Source of the DNA: Allomyces macrogynus ATCC 38327
Taxonomy: Eukaryota > Blastocladiomycota > Blastocladiomycetes > Blastocladiales > Blastocladiaceae
Length of the DNA stretch: 20,930 nucleotides
NCBI GenBank assembly: GCA_000151295.1
Contig: GG745333.1
Coordinates: forward strand, 235,644 to 256,573
Reading direction: 5' to 3'
The notes beneath the pieces are model-generated. The model saw only the letters and a list, made by a program, of their open reading frames with translations, had not been told where the DNA came from and did not search any database. A program made the translations under genes and the position numbers. Shown here piece after piece: positions 1 to 10,900 of this stretch; the first letter of the stretch is position 1; each line of letters starts with the position of its first letter.

Positions 1-1
1 T

Positions 2-2149
2 TCGGCGTCGAGGCCAGCTTCCAGCAAGCCGGCCGGCGGCACCAGCAAGGTCAAGCTCACGCCAAAGGACGCCAACCCGGCGAATTGGTCGGCCGTCGTC
101 CGGTTGGGCACGTCTCCTGCGCTCTCGGCTCGACCCACGATCTCCCCCGTCGTCGCAGTGGACGTCATTGCGCCCGCGGCCGCACCAGCCGTTCCCGCGC
201 TTTCATGGGACGCGACGCTCGCGTTTGGCCCCTCGCTCAGTGCCTTTGATTATTGGCCACCGTCCTCTGCAGCATGGAACACGTCGTACGGCGCCGCGCA
301 AGGCGAGGACATTGCACCGACCGTCGTGTCCGAGTCGGGCAACGCCATGACGCTTGCGACGCAGACGCCGTCCATGGCCTATTTGCCGCCGTCGGCCGAC
401 GAGGTCCCGGAACGACTGTCGCCGACCGTACAGCCCGTGCTGAACACGGAGCTCCTGTTCATGTACGAGTGGCTGCGCCCGACGCCCGCGCAAATGATTG
501 CGCGGCAAAAGCTCGTCGACAAGCTGCAAATGATTCTCGACGTGGAGTGGCCCCACCGCAGCGTAGTGGTGCACCCGTTTGGGTATGGATGAGGCTTTGG
601 ATGGTTCTTCCACCTCCAATTATTGCGATGTTTGTTGGTTTCGACCGACGCATGCGCGTGCCCTCCCACTCACGGTGCGATTTTTTCCGTTTTCGCTTCC
701 CATAGCTCATCGGTCAACCAGCTGTGCACGCGCAACTCGGACCTGGACGTGTGCGTCATCGCCACGGAGCTGGCCTCGAACGGCCGCCGCCGCTCCCACC
801 ACCAAAACGGCCGACACGGCAAGGGCACACGAAATGCACAACCAGCGACCCCGCTTGACCCGACAAAGCTCGTGTTCGAGATCGCTCACCTTCTCCACCA
901 GCACGGGTTTGTCGACATTGATCTTTCCAAGGTCGGCGCACGCGTGCCCGTGGTGCGGTTCATGGACCCGGAGCTCAACCTGTCGTGTGACATCAACGTC
1001 AACAACCCGATTGCGCTGCACAACACGCTCTTTATCAGACACTACGTGCGGACGCAGCACCCACTCGTCGTCCCGCTGCTCGTTCTCGTCAAGTACTGGG
1101 CACAACGGCGGCTCGTCAACAGTCCCGATTCGATTCCAACCTACGCATGGTACCTGCTCGTGCTCTACTACCTCCAACAGCTCGGTGCTGTCCCGGTCAT
1201 TCCCATGGAGACGATCTCGCCCGAGTTTGCGGCATGGGAAGCGGCCAATCTCGCCGCGGCGCACCAGGCCGCGACCGAGGTCAAGGCGCCCGAACCCGTG
1301 ACGCCGCCCGTCATGCCGCTCTCGGGCCCGCCCTCGCATCGCGCGCTCGCGCACACGCCGCACATGGACGTGCGCGGGACCAAGTACTCGCTTGCCGACC
1401 TGTTCTACGGGTTTTGCCGGTTCTTTGCGCTCGAACTCGACTTTGATGCGGTCGTTGTTGGACTGCGTGGGACCGTCGCCGTGGACTGGGACGCCGTGCG
1501 CACCATGGTCCCGTGCCACGACTTCGACGCGGCCGAGCGGCAATTCGCCGACCGTGGGACCATTGCCAAGTGCCTCAAGCTGTGGGCGGCCGCACAATTA
1601 CCGCAGCACGACTACCGCCCACTGTGTATCGAGGACCCCATGAACCCGCTGCGTAATCTCGCCAATAATGTCTTCCCAATGGCGTTGCAGGGACTGCGGC
1701 ACGAGGCCTGGCGCGTGTGCTTCCTCGCCGGCACGCCCGCGGAACTGTTACCTGTCGAGACCGAAGACCCGGTCCTCGACGACGCGATCCCAGGTGGACC
1801 CATCGTGCCCGTGCGCGAGATGATGTATCTGTCGCGTATTTGCGAGCGGTTCACGTTCCCGACGACATTGGGCGACGCAAGTGGGGTCGAATCTGGCGCG
1901 GGCGAGGCCGACAGTGTGGCGACATGGGTCGCGTCGGTTCAGAGCCACCGCGGGTCCATGGAGGACTTGCCAGCGACTGACGATAGCGCGCTCGTCGTCT
2001 CGGAGAACCACGGCGCCAGCGATGTGGAGGCGGTGCACTCGCCGGTGCTCCTCTCTGTGGATTTGCCGACGGCGACGGAGCAGCTCGATGCGCTGCACCT
2101 TGACGACACGGGGAGCACGGTGGCGGCGCCGCCGACCGTGATTGTATAA
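2..2149 (+). CDS. Cid1/TRF4-type non-canonical nucleotidyltransferase (poly(A) polymerase or TUTase), 5' partial, 2 exons
   Basis: Adds nucleotides to RNA 3' ends. Exons 2-582 and 706-2149 join in phase (GG|C = Gly) and rebuild the DNA polymerase beta-like signature FGSSVNQLCTRNSDLDVCV; neither exon holds it alone. About 674 residues are visible. Residues 1-130 are low-complexity (Ala/Pro/Ser/Thr). The nucleotidyltransferase core starts near 150, with catalytic Asp206 and Asp208 (SDLD) and a likely third Asp289 (LSCDINVNN). The PAP-associated domain spans about 418-517 and ends in CIEDPMNPLRNLANNV. A Ser/Thr/Asp-rich tail follows. The frame is open to the left edge with no start seen, so the N-terminus lies outside. 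Known Cid1-like enzymes act in cytoplasm or nucleus, and I cannot tell which applies. The Cid1 position that selects UTP (His336, EDPFEISHN) aligns with Arg here, so ATP use is at least as likely as UTP. Family call is firm; subfamily is open. Confidence 0.9.
583..705 (+). other. Intron 1 of the Cid1-type polymerase (123 bp)
   Basis: Donor GTATGG, acceptor CCATAG after a T-rich stretch. It splits a Gly codon (GG|C) inside the conserved FGSSVN motif. Reading through leaves that frame and reaches TGA at 590-592. The intron is fixed by the family motif on both sides. Confidence 0.92.
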
Positions 2150-2430
2150 AGTCTCCATAGCTTTCGTAACACAGCATTCTCTTGCACCAGCTGCCGTGGC
2201 TCTCTTGGAGAATGGAGGGTGCATCCATTGGCATCCCCAGCAGCGATGACTCGAAATTTGACGTGGATGCTTTCGGGACGATCTGACGACGGGTCACGAA
2301 CCTTCACATGGGCTTGTCAACACGTGCCATTCTGTCCATTTGCGATCAGCATGGCCGGCCGGCCGCGGCAGGATATCAGCAAGATATCACCACGAAGACC
2401 ATTGTAACCAGCTGCAGCAGTGTCTCCACC
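2150..2430 (+). other. Spacer between polymerase and NOM1 genes: 3' UTR plus NOM1 promoter/5' UTR
   Basis: Holds the 3' end of the polymerase transcript and the upstream region of NOM1. I see no AATAAA and no clear TATA box. An ATG at 2308-2310 is in frame with NOM1 but has C at -3. The ATG at 2431 sits in CCACCATGA (A at -3) and directly precedes the basic nucleolar-type N-terminus, so I use 2431. A GGCC-rich palindromic run lies near 2353-2367. Confidence 0.6.
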
Positions 2431-4741
2431 ATGAAAGACAGCGCGTCAACCACGAAAAAGGCGAAATCCGCTCGCTCCGCGTCCAAGGTTGCCCCTGTCG
2501 CACCTGCGAAAAAGACCAAGAAGGATGGCAAGGCCGCCGTCATCAAGCGGAAGCGCGCCGAGGACCACGACGATGGCTCTGCCTCGGAGGTTGACGCCGC
2601 CGCTGATGTGCCCGCTGATCAGCCAACCAAGCGGACCAAGAGGGAGCCGGCCGAGGGCAAATCGGCAAAAAAGGGCAAGAAATCCACGAAATTGGTCGCA
2701 GAGGAGCACGACGATGCCGACGACGTGTCCGCTTCGGAGGCCCCGCTCCCTTCGTCGCCCGTTTCGAACGCAGCCAATGCCGACGCCAACGACGCGCCTG
2801 CAGTCACGTCTAGCGCAACAGCGCCGTTTGATCTCGATGCGATGCTATCACCGCCGCGCGACCCAAAGCTCGCCAAGTCCATGGCGTCGCTCGCCAACAA
2901 GTTGACGGGGTCCAACTTGGAGACAATGGTCACAGAAATCGAGCAGTTGTACCGCGATTTCCCGCGCGCTGGTACGTCTTCTTGTTTGCGCGTATCGTTC
3001 GCGAGCCGATCGTTCAACTGACACTGACACTTGCGTCTTTCTCCACCAGACGTCACCGCGGCCCTGATCCATCGATTGGTCGCATCGATTTCCGAAAAGA
3101 CCGACTTGCAGCACACGTTTGTCATCCCCTACGCTGCCATTTTGTCGTGCATCGGCACGGTAATGGGCTCCGACGTTTGCGCGCAAGTCGTGCATGCGGC
3201 CGTCTTGCAATGGCTGCGGCTCAAGGACAGCAATGACGAGGAGCACCATCGGGCATGTCGCAACATGTTGACGCTGCTCGGGTTCCTGTACAATTTCCAC
3301 GTACGGCCACGTTCCGCATCTCTCGCGGTCGGCACACGGTCATCGAGATCGGGACTGACGCTCACTGCCCGCGCGTGTAGATTGTGTCGTGCGCCATCAT
3401 CTACGATCTCCTGCGTGCTTTGTCCGAGAGCATGTCCGAGGAGCAGCTGACCATGATCCTGCGACTCATCAAGCGTAAGTTCCGTTTTTTTTCCTGGTCG
3501 TGTTGCTCAATGCCTGCTTTTGCTCACGGTCATCATATTTGCCACTTCCAGTGTGTGGTCTCAAGCTCCTTGACGACGACGCTGCCGTTTTGAAAGACGT
3601 TGCCGACCACGTCCGCGCCGCGGCCACTCGCGCATTGCCCGACCCGGTCCCGCTGCGCGTCAAGTTCATGCTCGAGACGCTTGACGACATCAAGCACAGC
3701 AAGCACCGGCGCACCATGTTCACCAACATGGCCGACGAGCCGCTCACCAAGTTTTGCGCACAGTTTCACCGGAACCGCGGCCGTGCGGCGCGCATGGAAC
3801 CGCTTCGCCCGTCGCTCGAGGACATTGTGAACGCCAAGTCGCGCGGTATGTGGTGGCGTGTCGGGTCGGCGTGGCGTGGGCACGATTCGAACAAGATCCA
3901 GCAACAGGTGCAGGCGCGCGCCAAGCAGTCCGAGTCGGCGCTGCTCAAGCTCGCGCGCAAGCAGAACATGAACACGGACGTGCGGCGGTCGATTTTCGTG
4001 GTCATGATGTCGAGCGAGGTGCGTTTGTGCTTCTCGTCGTTGTGCCCAAATGTGGTCGACAAAGTACTGGTCGCTGATCTGCTAAAGCTTTGCACCGCAA
4101 CAGGACTACATGGACGCGTACGAGCGTCTCGGCAAGCTCGGGCTCAAAGAAAAGCAGGAAGCGCGAGATTGCGCGCGTCATTGTGCACTGTGTTGGCCAA
4201 GAAAAGGCCTACAACCCCTTCTACGCGGTCCTCGCGCAAAAGTTTTTGCACGCGGCACGACAACAAGATCACGTTCCAGTTTACGCTCTGGGACTACCTC
4301 AAGCTCGACCCGGCCGACGACGGCATCGACGAGGACCTGGACCTCAACGACCCACCCCCGACTAAGCCTGTGCAAAAGTACCTGCGCCGGCTCAAGCAGA
4401 CGGCGCAGCTCTACGCGCACCTGCTTGCGACGGCGGCCTTGCCGCCCGCCATTCTTCGCGTGCTCGACCCGGTGCGACTGACGCCGCACCAAGTGCGGTT
4501 CGTGCGCGTGTTTACCCGGGCGGTGCGCAAGGCCATTCGTGAGTTGCCTGCTGGCTCGGATGTGGTCAGCGACAACCACGACAACCAGGGTGTGCTCAAC
4601 CTGACCGGGGCCGAGCTCATGGACGGCGCGCATGTGCGGCGGCAAAAGACGGCGACCTCGGTGGCACGCGATGTGCTTCGTGTCGTAGAGGGCTTGGAGC
4701 AGAGCTTGGTCAAGTACCACGGCATTTCGCTTCGGAATTGA
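2431..4741 (+). CDS. NOM1: NOM1/Sgd1-type nucleolar protein with MIF4G and MA3 domains, 5 exons, two frame disruptions in the last exon
   Basis: In yeast and human this protein acts in the nucleolus on small-subunit pre-rRNA processing, and its MIF4G domain binds an eIF4AIII/Fal1-type DEAD-box helicase. Exons are 2431-2971, 3050-3300, 3381-3474, 3552-4018 and 4104-4741, about 662 residues. Residues 1-140 are a low-complexity tail alternating Lys-rich patches (KRKR, KRTKRE, KKGKK) with Asp/Glu clusters, fitting nuclear/nucleolar targeting. MIF4G covers about 147-400 and includes NAKSRGMWWRVGSAW. MA3 starts near 435 with MNTDVRRSIFVVMMSSEDYM and continues REIARVIVHC, QEKAYNPFYAVLAQKF and TFQFTLWDYLKL, all typical of NOM1/Sgd1. 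Exon 5 is not one open frame: it has one extra base near 4161-4166 and another in the T run 4243-4247. With both discounted the gene closes in phase to TGA 4739-4741. The start could also be the upstream in-frame ATG at 2308. Identity is secure; whether the gene is intact is not. Confidence 0.88.
2972..3049 (+). other. NOM1 intron 1 (78 bp)
   Basis: Donor GTACGT, acceptor CACCAG. Two ACTGAC/CTGAC elements near 3015-3030 are candidate branch sites. Splicing joins G|AC (Asp), giving FPRA-DVTAALIHRLVA. Confidence 0.88.
3301..3380 (+). other. NOM1 intron 2 (80 bp)
   Basis: Donor GTACGG, acceptor GTGTAG, phase 0. An ACTGACG near 3354 is a candidate branch site. Splicing joins LLGFLYNFH to IVSCAIIYDLL within MIF4G. 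Confidence 0.88.
3475..3551 (+). other. NOM1 intron 3 (77 bp)
   Basis: Donor GTAAGT, followed by a T-rich stretch; acceptor TTCCAG. Splicing joins C|TG (Leu), giving RLIK-LCGLKLLDDD, the expected MIF4G continuation. Confidence 0.88.
4019..4103 (+). other. NOM1 intron 4 (85 bp)
   Basis: Donor GTGCGT, acceptor CAACAG, phase 0. Splicing joins MMSSE to DYMDAYERL inside the MA3 domain, an uninterrupted conserved stretch in the family. Confidence 0.9.
4161..4166 (+). other. +1 frame disruption A in NOM1
   Basis: Upstream frame reads GLKEKQE up to 4160. The next conserved residues, REIARVIVHC, start at 4162, so one base (a G at or near 4161) is surplus. The two conserved blocks abut with no residue missing, which excludes an intron. 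Confidence 0.85.
4243..4247 (+). other. +1 frame disruption B in NOM1 (T homopolymer)
   Basis: AVLAQKF is read up to a run of five T. The following conserved segment (CTRHDNKITFQFTLWDY) is one frame further on. Four T instead of five gives AQKFCTRHDNK, and KFC is the usual family sequence at this point. This is a single surplus T in a homopolymer. Confidence 0.85.
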
Positions 4742-4909
4742 GCTTCAAATACAGGCTATATGTTGGTGTGCAGCGTTCTTTTTTTGTTGTTTGTTTTTTT
4801 CTCGTGAGTCCCGGACGGGGAGCGAAAACATGTGTCGCTGTGTGTGGAGGTCATTTTCATGCGTTCAATATCGGTCTATTCCACGCCACAACAAGGCCCA
4901 TACAAGTCT
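4742..4909. other. Convergent 3' spacer between NOM1 and axonemal dynein
   Basis: Two genes end facing each other, 168 bp apart, so both 3' UTRs and both polyadenylation regions must lie here or overlap. A T/GT-rich tract at about 4777-4800 could be a downstream cleavage element for NOM1. I see no AATAAA on either strand. Confidence 0.6.
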
Positions 4910-7900
4910 TCACGAGTCCAGCTGTAAGAGAATCGCACACCCGCGGTTGATCCAATGACGTACTGGCACTTGGCTTGGCAGCCCAATGGTCATGACATAG
5001 TTGGTCGAGTGGCCCGTGGTTGAGAGTGTGCCACGACGCGCGCTCGTCTTGTACACGGGCGCATCAAACCGCGCCTCGCGCTTGCTCGCCTCGATCAGAT
5101 CCGATTCGGGTGGGCAGGGCAGCACGTGCACGATCGGCATGGCATCAAACAGAATTTTGGGGCGCGAGTCGGCGAGCGCGTCCGTTTCGCGGTCCCAGCG
5201 GCCGCCCTCGAGGAACATGCCGTGAATGAACACGCCGTCGACGGGCGCCGTGTCGGCCGTGTCGGTGCGCAGCATGCGGAAATGCATGACGAGCAAATCG
5301 ATCGGGATACTGTACTTGCGCGCGTAGTTTTGGAGCGTGCCTGTCAAGAACGACTGCGTGAAGAAGAAGCCCGAGATCCAGAACACGACGGGCGTCCCAT
5401 GGTCGATCCAGTGCTGGAAAAACTCCAGCCGCTTGATAAAGTCGGCAACGTACGACCCGAGCCCCTTGAGCGACGGATAACTCTTGCCCATCCACATGTC
5501 GGGCACCTTGCCAACGAGCAGGCTGTTGACGAGCTGCTCGAGTTCCGAGCTCATGACAATTAGGCCCTTGACGGCCTTGACGACCTGCTGCATACTGTCG
5601 CGGATAATCGATAAGAGCTTGTTGAAGCGCACGAGCTCTTGGATCAGGACCGTGTTCATCGACTCCAAGTAGTTGACTGGGTACTTGAGCTGAACGCTCG
5701 GAACATCAAAGTTGGGCGGAAGCTTGCCAAGAACATCTTGAGCAATGTCGCGCATGCGGTCGTCCGTGGACGAGCCCGACGCCGACCCGCCCGTCATGCG
5801 CCCTTGCGTCTGCAAAATGGACGCGATCATGAGGTTGGTCTCGTTGAGATCCTTGGTAATGTCGCCGTTTTCGTGGATGCCAAAGACTTCGGGCATTTGG
5901 TTGAGCGGGAACGCTTTGATGTGCTCGAGAATTTCGGTGTGGTGCGGCGTTTTCGGGACCACGTACAGGCCGCTCGGGCTGAGCCGATAGCCTTCTTTGA
6001 CAATGTCCGGGTTGTAGAAGAGCGACAGCAACGACATGAGGCAGCGCCGATCGCGATCGTCTGTGACACGACCGCCGTAGTTACACTCGCCAGCGAGGTA
6101 AACAAGGGCCTTGAACGGAATCTCGTCATACTCGTTGAGGAATTTGTGCAGCTGGCGTGTCGAAATGTTGAGATCGGTCTCGTTGAATTCGTAAGGCACG
6201 TTCCAGCCGAGTGGGCCAAAGTTGCGGCGCTCTTGAACGACAGCGTGGAAGAAGCACAGGCTAAAAAGAAGACGCTTGAACGCGTGGTCGTTTTTCTTGA
6301 CGCCCTTGAAGAAGACCTCGTCCGAAATTGGGTCGCCGAGGAACGACCGGATCATGTTGGCGCGCAGCCCTGCTGGTGGTTCGTTGGTCATTTTGATGCC
6401 GTTCTGCAAGACCGTGACGGGGAACTTGTCGGACGGGTACGACGTGAGCCACAGCCGGAACTCGCGGTGCGTCGAGTCGACACCCAGCTCCTCGACAATC
6501 TTTTCCATGGACGGGAGCCAGCTCACGGCCAAGTGACAGTTTTGCAAGACGACCCACGACCCTTGCCGAGCCGCCGTCTTGATCATATTGGCCGCGATCG
6601 GACCTTGACCTTGGCCGAGCGAGATCGAGTTGCACTTGCTGCCACCAAAGCCCTTGGTGTCGGCAAAGCGCAGCAGGCCGCCCATGGGATCGGCACCAGG
6701 CGAGAGAATGAAAATGAGCGGCGTGACATTGTTCGAGTCGTTGTAGGACGCGGCCAGGTCAAACGGCGGGAACTCGATGTACTTTTGGCCCATTTTGCCC
6801 TTGACGTAGTCTTGGATCGCCGGGACCTGCTTGTCGGGCCGCACGGCTCGAATCAACATGAGACGCTGAAACGGCGTTATCTTTTCCTGCAGCTCACCCG
6901 GGAACACGGCGCGGTGCGGCTCTTGGCTGTCGTAAATCTCCTTCCACTTGTCCAGGTGCGTCACAAACTGCTCGTCCAGGCCGACAAAGACGGGCATTTG
7001 CGTGAGCGTGTTGATTTCGGCCCACGCCTTGTCCGAGAGCCACTCGTGCGCCGGGTTCTCAATAGCCATCTTGCCAACGCTGATCCCACCCGTGAGCAAA
7101 AACGCCCACTCGTCGGCCACAATTTCGTCCTTGCCGCGACTGATGCCAATGGAGAGAAGGAACGAGAACAAGAGCTTGTCCTTTTTGAACAGCGACCGGC
7201 ACACGTTGCAAAAGAGCAAGTAGGTAAAGTGGCTCGTGAGGTTGGCCAAGCGTGTCTCGAGATCGGGCGACTTTTCACTGTCCTGGATCGACGACAGATA
7301 GAGGCCGAGGAACCACGTGAGCGAGTATTGGTACATGGGCTCAATGTTGGCCATGTCGGCGACAGCAAAGAACAGGATTGACGAGTGGAAAGCAATGGGC
7401 TGTAGCCGGCGCGCGTCTCGTCAATCTGTTTTTCCGTGGCCTCGGCCACTTGCTGCTTTTGCGCAATATCGTCCGACAGTACCTTGGACGACGAGAGCGC
7501 GGTGATGGCCGTTTCGTCTTCGAGAATATTGCCCTCGCCTGACAAAATTTCGAGAATCTTGTCCTCAATTTCCTTGAGCTGTTTCTTGTTCTGCGCTGAC
7601 GCGAGCACCAGCTTGTTCTTTTCCTCTTCGAGTTCGGGCCGCTCCTTGGCCGCGACAATGCCCAGCAGCTGGTCCTCGAGCCCCTCAGGCGTGATCATGA
7701 AATTGAGAATCGTGACCTTGGTCGAGAGCTCGGGCATGTAGTGCGGGTTACGCAGCTTGGTCGTCACGTAGAAGCGGAACTCGGGCGAATACTCGATGAT
7801 CGAGTCGCCCAGCCGAATGCACATCACGCCCGACTGCTTGAACAGCTGCTTGGTCAAGAGCGGCTCGAGCACGGAATCGATTTCCTCGCCAACGTTTTCG

Positions 7901-10900
7901 AGCAGTACGGGCGTTCCAAACTGGATGGCGCTTTCGAGCGTGCGCACATAATCAGCGTCAGAGAGCTTGATGACGGCGAGTCGGTTGCTCTTTTCCATGT
8001 TCTTGATCCAGCGATTGGCCTGGCCCTGCGGATCAATGAATAGCGGCCAGCGCCGCGTCTTGGCCATGATGATACCATTGTCCTTGGAAAACGAGTCGTT
8101 GGGCAACCCAGCAATTGTCCAGGCGCGGATCTGGATCGGGTCGCCTAGCGTTGTGGCAAGCGTGAACGATGGCGAGCACGGAATCGCCTTGTCGATGCAC
8201 GCCGCGTTCCAGCGCGCAATCGCGTCCATGCGATACGGCATCGTAAACGCGCCGAGGTACGCAATCACACCCGACGACAGGAGCACGTCGCCCGTCAGGT
8301 TGCGGTAGGTTTGCGCGAGCTGGAAGGCCATTTCGCTCCACCGCTGCTTTTCGCCGCCCAGGCCACCAATCAGCTGCTCGGCGCGAATCAGCTTCTTGGA
8401 GACGAGATCGACCTGCGACTCGAGCTCCTCCTTTTTCCGCGTCATTTCCTGGAACTGGCTCTCGAGCGCAACCATCTTGTCCTCGACCTCCTTGAGCTCG
8501 GCGCGCTTGGCGTTGAGCTTGCCCATTTCGGTCGCGAGCTCCTGTTCGGCCTTGGCCAGCGCCTCCTTTTTCGGGGCCACCACCTTGGCCACAACATCGT
8601 ACGAGTCCAACGCCCGCACCCAGCGACACAGACCCTCGGCGGCCGCTGACGCGTTCTTGATTACGTTTGGGTCAAAATCGGGGTTCGGCACGTAATCCTT
8701 GCGAATCTTCTGAATGATTTTTGGTGGAATGTTGTCCTTGTCGTAGCTTTTCAGGTTGGCAAGGAACTTGGAATCAGCCAAGATCTTTTGCGCCGGGCCC
8801 CAATAATCCTCGACCATCTTGCCGCTCTGGTCCTTGACGCGCGCCGGCTTGACGTCGAGCATGATGCAAATGGCCTCCATGGCAATTTTGACACCCAACG
8901 GCGGGTTTTTCATGGACTTGACGAGCGTAATGTCCTGCGGCTTGAGCGTGTCGAGTGCCGACAGAGCCGACTCAAGCACAGGCAACGCTTGACTGAGGTC
9001 AGCCTCGCACTCGTCCTTGATGGCCTTGGCCTCGCTCGCCTTCTTGTTGGCAATTGCCTCGTCGCTCTTGACGAGCGCGCGCTTCTTTTCGACCTCGACC
9101 GAGTCGCGTTGAATGACCACGAGCAGGTCGTTGGTCTCCTTTTGCGTGACAATCAGCTTGGGCTTGAGGTCGTTGAGCTCGACCTGCATGGTCGCGACCT
9201 GCGCGGAAGCCGATGCGAGCTGGTCGAGCCCCGTCTCGTATCGGTTGCGCAGTAGCTGAATCTCCTTACGCTTGGACGCCAAGAGCACCTTGAAAGTCTG
9301 GATGAGCTCGAGGTACGACGTGGGCGTCACATAGTTGTGCCGCCGCACTTCGGCAAAGAAACGCGTCGAGAGGGAGATCGTGTCACTGTGGTACGTCTTG
9401 CACATATCGACGACGCTCCCGCGCACGCTGTCGTCCAGCTCCACGTCCTCAAGGAACTTGTTGGCCACTACTTGCAGCGCATCATCAGGCCAGCGCTGGA
9501 ACCAGTCGATGGTGCAGCAATTGACGAGCGACGGGAACATGCGCAGTCGGTTGCGGAACGCGTCGCCAATCGGCGACATGGCTAGCACAACGTGCAGGTT
9601 TTCCTTGCACCGCTGTACAAAGATATTGTAAATAGCGGCGACCGACATTTCCACCTTGGTGTTGCGCAGGACCGAATTGCGGATATTGTCGCACAGCTGC
9701 GCCTTTTCATCGGGCGGGAAGAGGTTGGGCACCTCGCCCGAGTTGAGCATGTTGTTGATGTCCTCGAGGAACGACTCTTGCTTGATTTGCGTGTCGCTGA
9801 ACAAGAACACGGACGGCTTGCCCTCGACGCCGGCCTTGAGCAACACCTTTTTCAGGTCCTCGGACCACTCCTTGCGCGAATAGTTTTTGCTGATCTCGAC
9901 CTGGAACAGCAGGCACTCGGACGCGGACGCGGCGAGCCGCGTGAGCGACTGGCGCCCACTGCCGCCGACACCGACAAGGAGAGCGTGCCCACTTGGCTGG
10001 TTGAGAATGCGGCAAATGCGCGAAACGTGCTCCACGGCAAACCGGAAAATGACCAGGTTCATGGGCGACTTGGTCAGCTGGTTGTACTCGTCGAGCTTGA
10101 GCTTGAAGACGTCAATTGCCGCATCGACTGAAGCCACCTCGTCGTAAAAGCGCACAGCTGCCGTCGTTTGCATGTAGTCGCCAAACATGAGACTGCGCAA
10201 ATCGTCGTCGGTCACTTGGCCGTCTTTGTTCGCGTCCAAGTGCGCACAGGCGGCGTCGAGCGACGTCTTGAAGAACCGCGCGCACACGCCCTTGACGAGC
10301 GAAAAGAAGGTGGTGCGATCCGAATCGTCGACGAGCCGATCGTAAAAGACGCGATAAATCTCGTGCACCCACAACCGCACCATCTTCATCCGGTCGCTAA
10401 ACTTTTCGCCGCGCGCGAGCAGCAGACCCTGGACCACACGCGAAAAGTCACGCAGGTTGAACACGTAGTGCGACTTAGCGGGCGTCGGGAGCAGCATTTC
10501 CATGGACGAGATGTAGACGTCGTGCGTCGCGTCAATGAGCCCAGCCGTGAGCTCCTGGACCTCGGCCGGGAAGCCCTTTTTCAAGTGCCACGAGATGATC
10601 GTGTTGAAGATGCGCTTGAGCGTGACCTGATCAAACGTGGCGACGCCGATCGTATTGAAGTGCCGCAAAAACCGTGGCGTGACCGGGTTGCGCCCACCGC
10701 CCGGTGGGCCCATGGCCGCGATAAACTGCAAGTCGATGAGCTCAATCTTGCTCGTGTCCTTAAGATCATACCAGTTGCCGTGGTCCATCCACTGCCGCAG
10801 CAGTTCCACTGGCGGCTGCGCGCCATACTTTTCGCGCGCTGGCATGTTCAGATCGTCGACAAAGATGATGGCGCGCTTGCCGAGTGGCGGGCCGAGCGTG

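Noticed and set aside
707..1597. 296-codon minus-strand frame opposite the polymerase
   Set aside because: The plus strand carries the conserved nucleotidyltransferase; the reverse frame has no recognisable domain.
2353..2367. GGCCGGCC palindrome as a regulatory operator
   Set aside because: Short GC palindromes are expected in DNA of this composition and nothing nearby supports a binding site.
4161..4247. A tiny intron to explain the NOM1 frame changes
   Set aside because: Conserved residues abut directly on both sides of each shift, with no GT..AG interval or missing protein segment.
5639..7381. 580-codon open frame on the plus strand opposite the dynein C-terminus
   Set aside because: Antisense shadow of AAA6 and the C-terminal domain; composition (RVRRE, LVRREP) is typical of reverse-complemented coding DNA.
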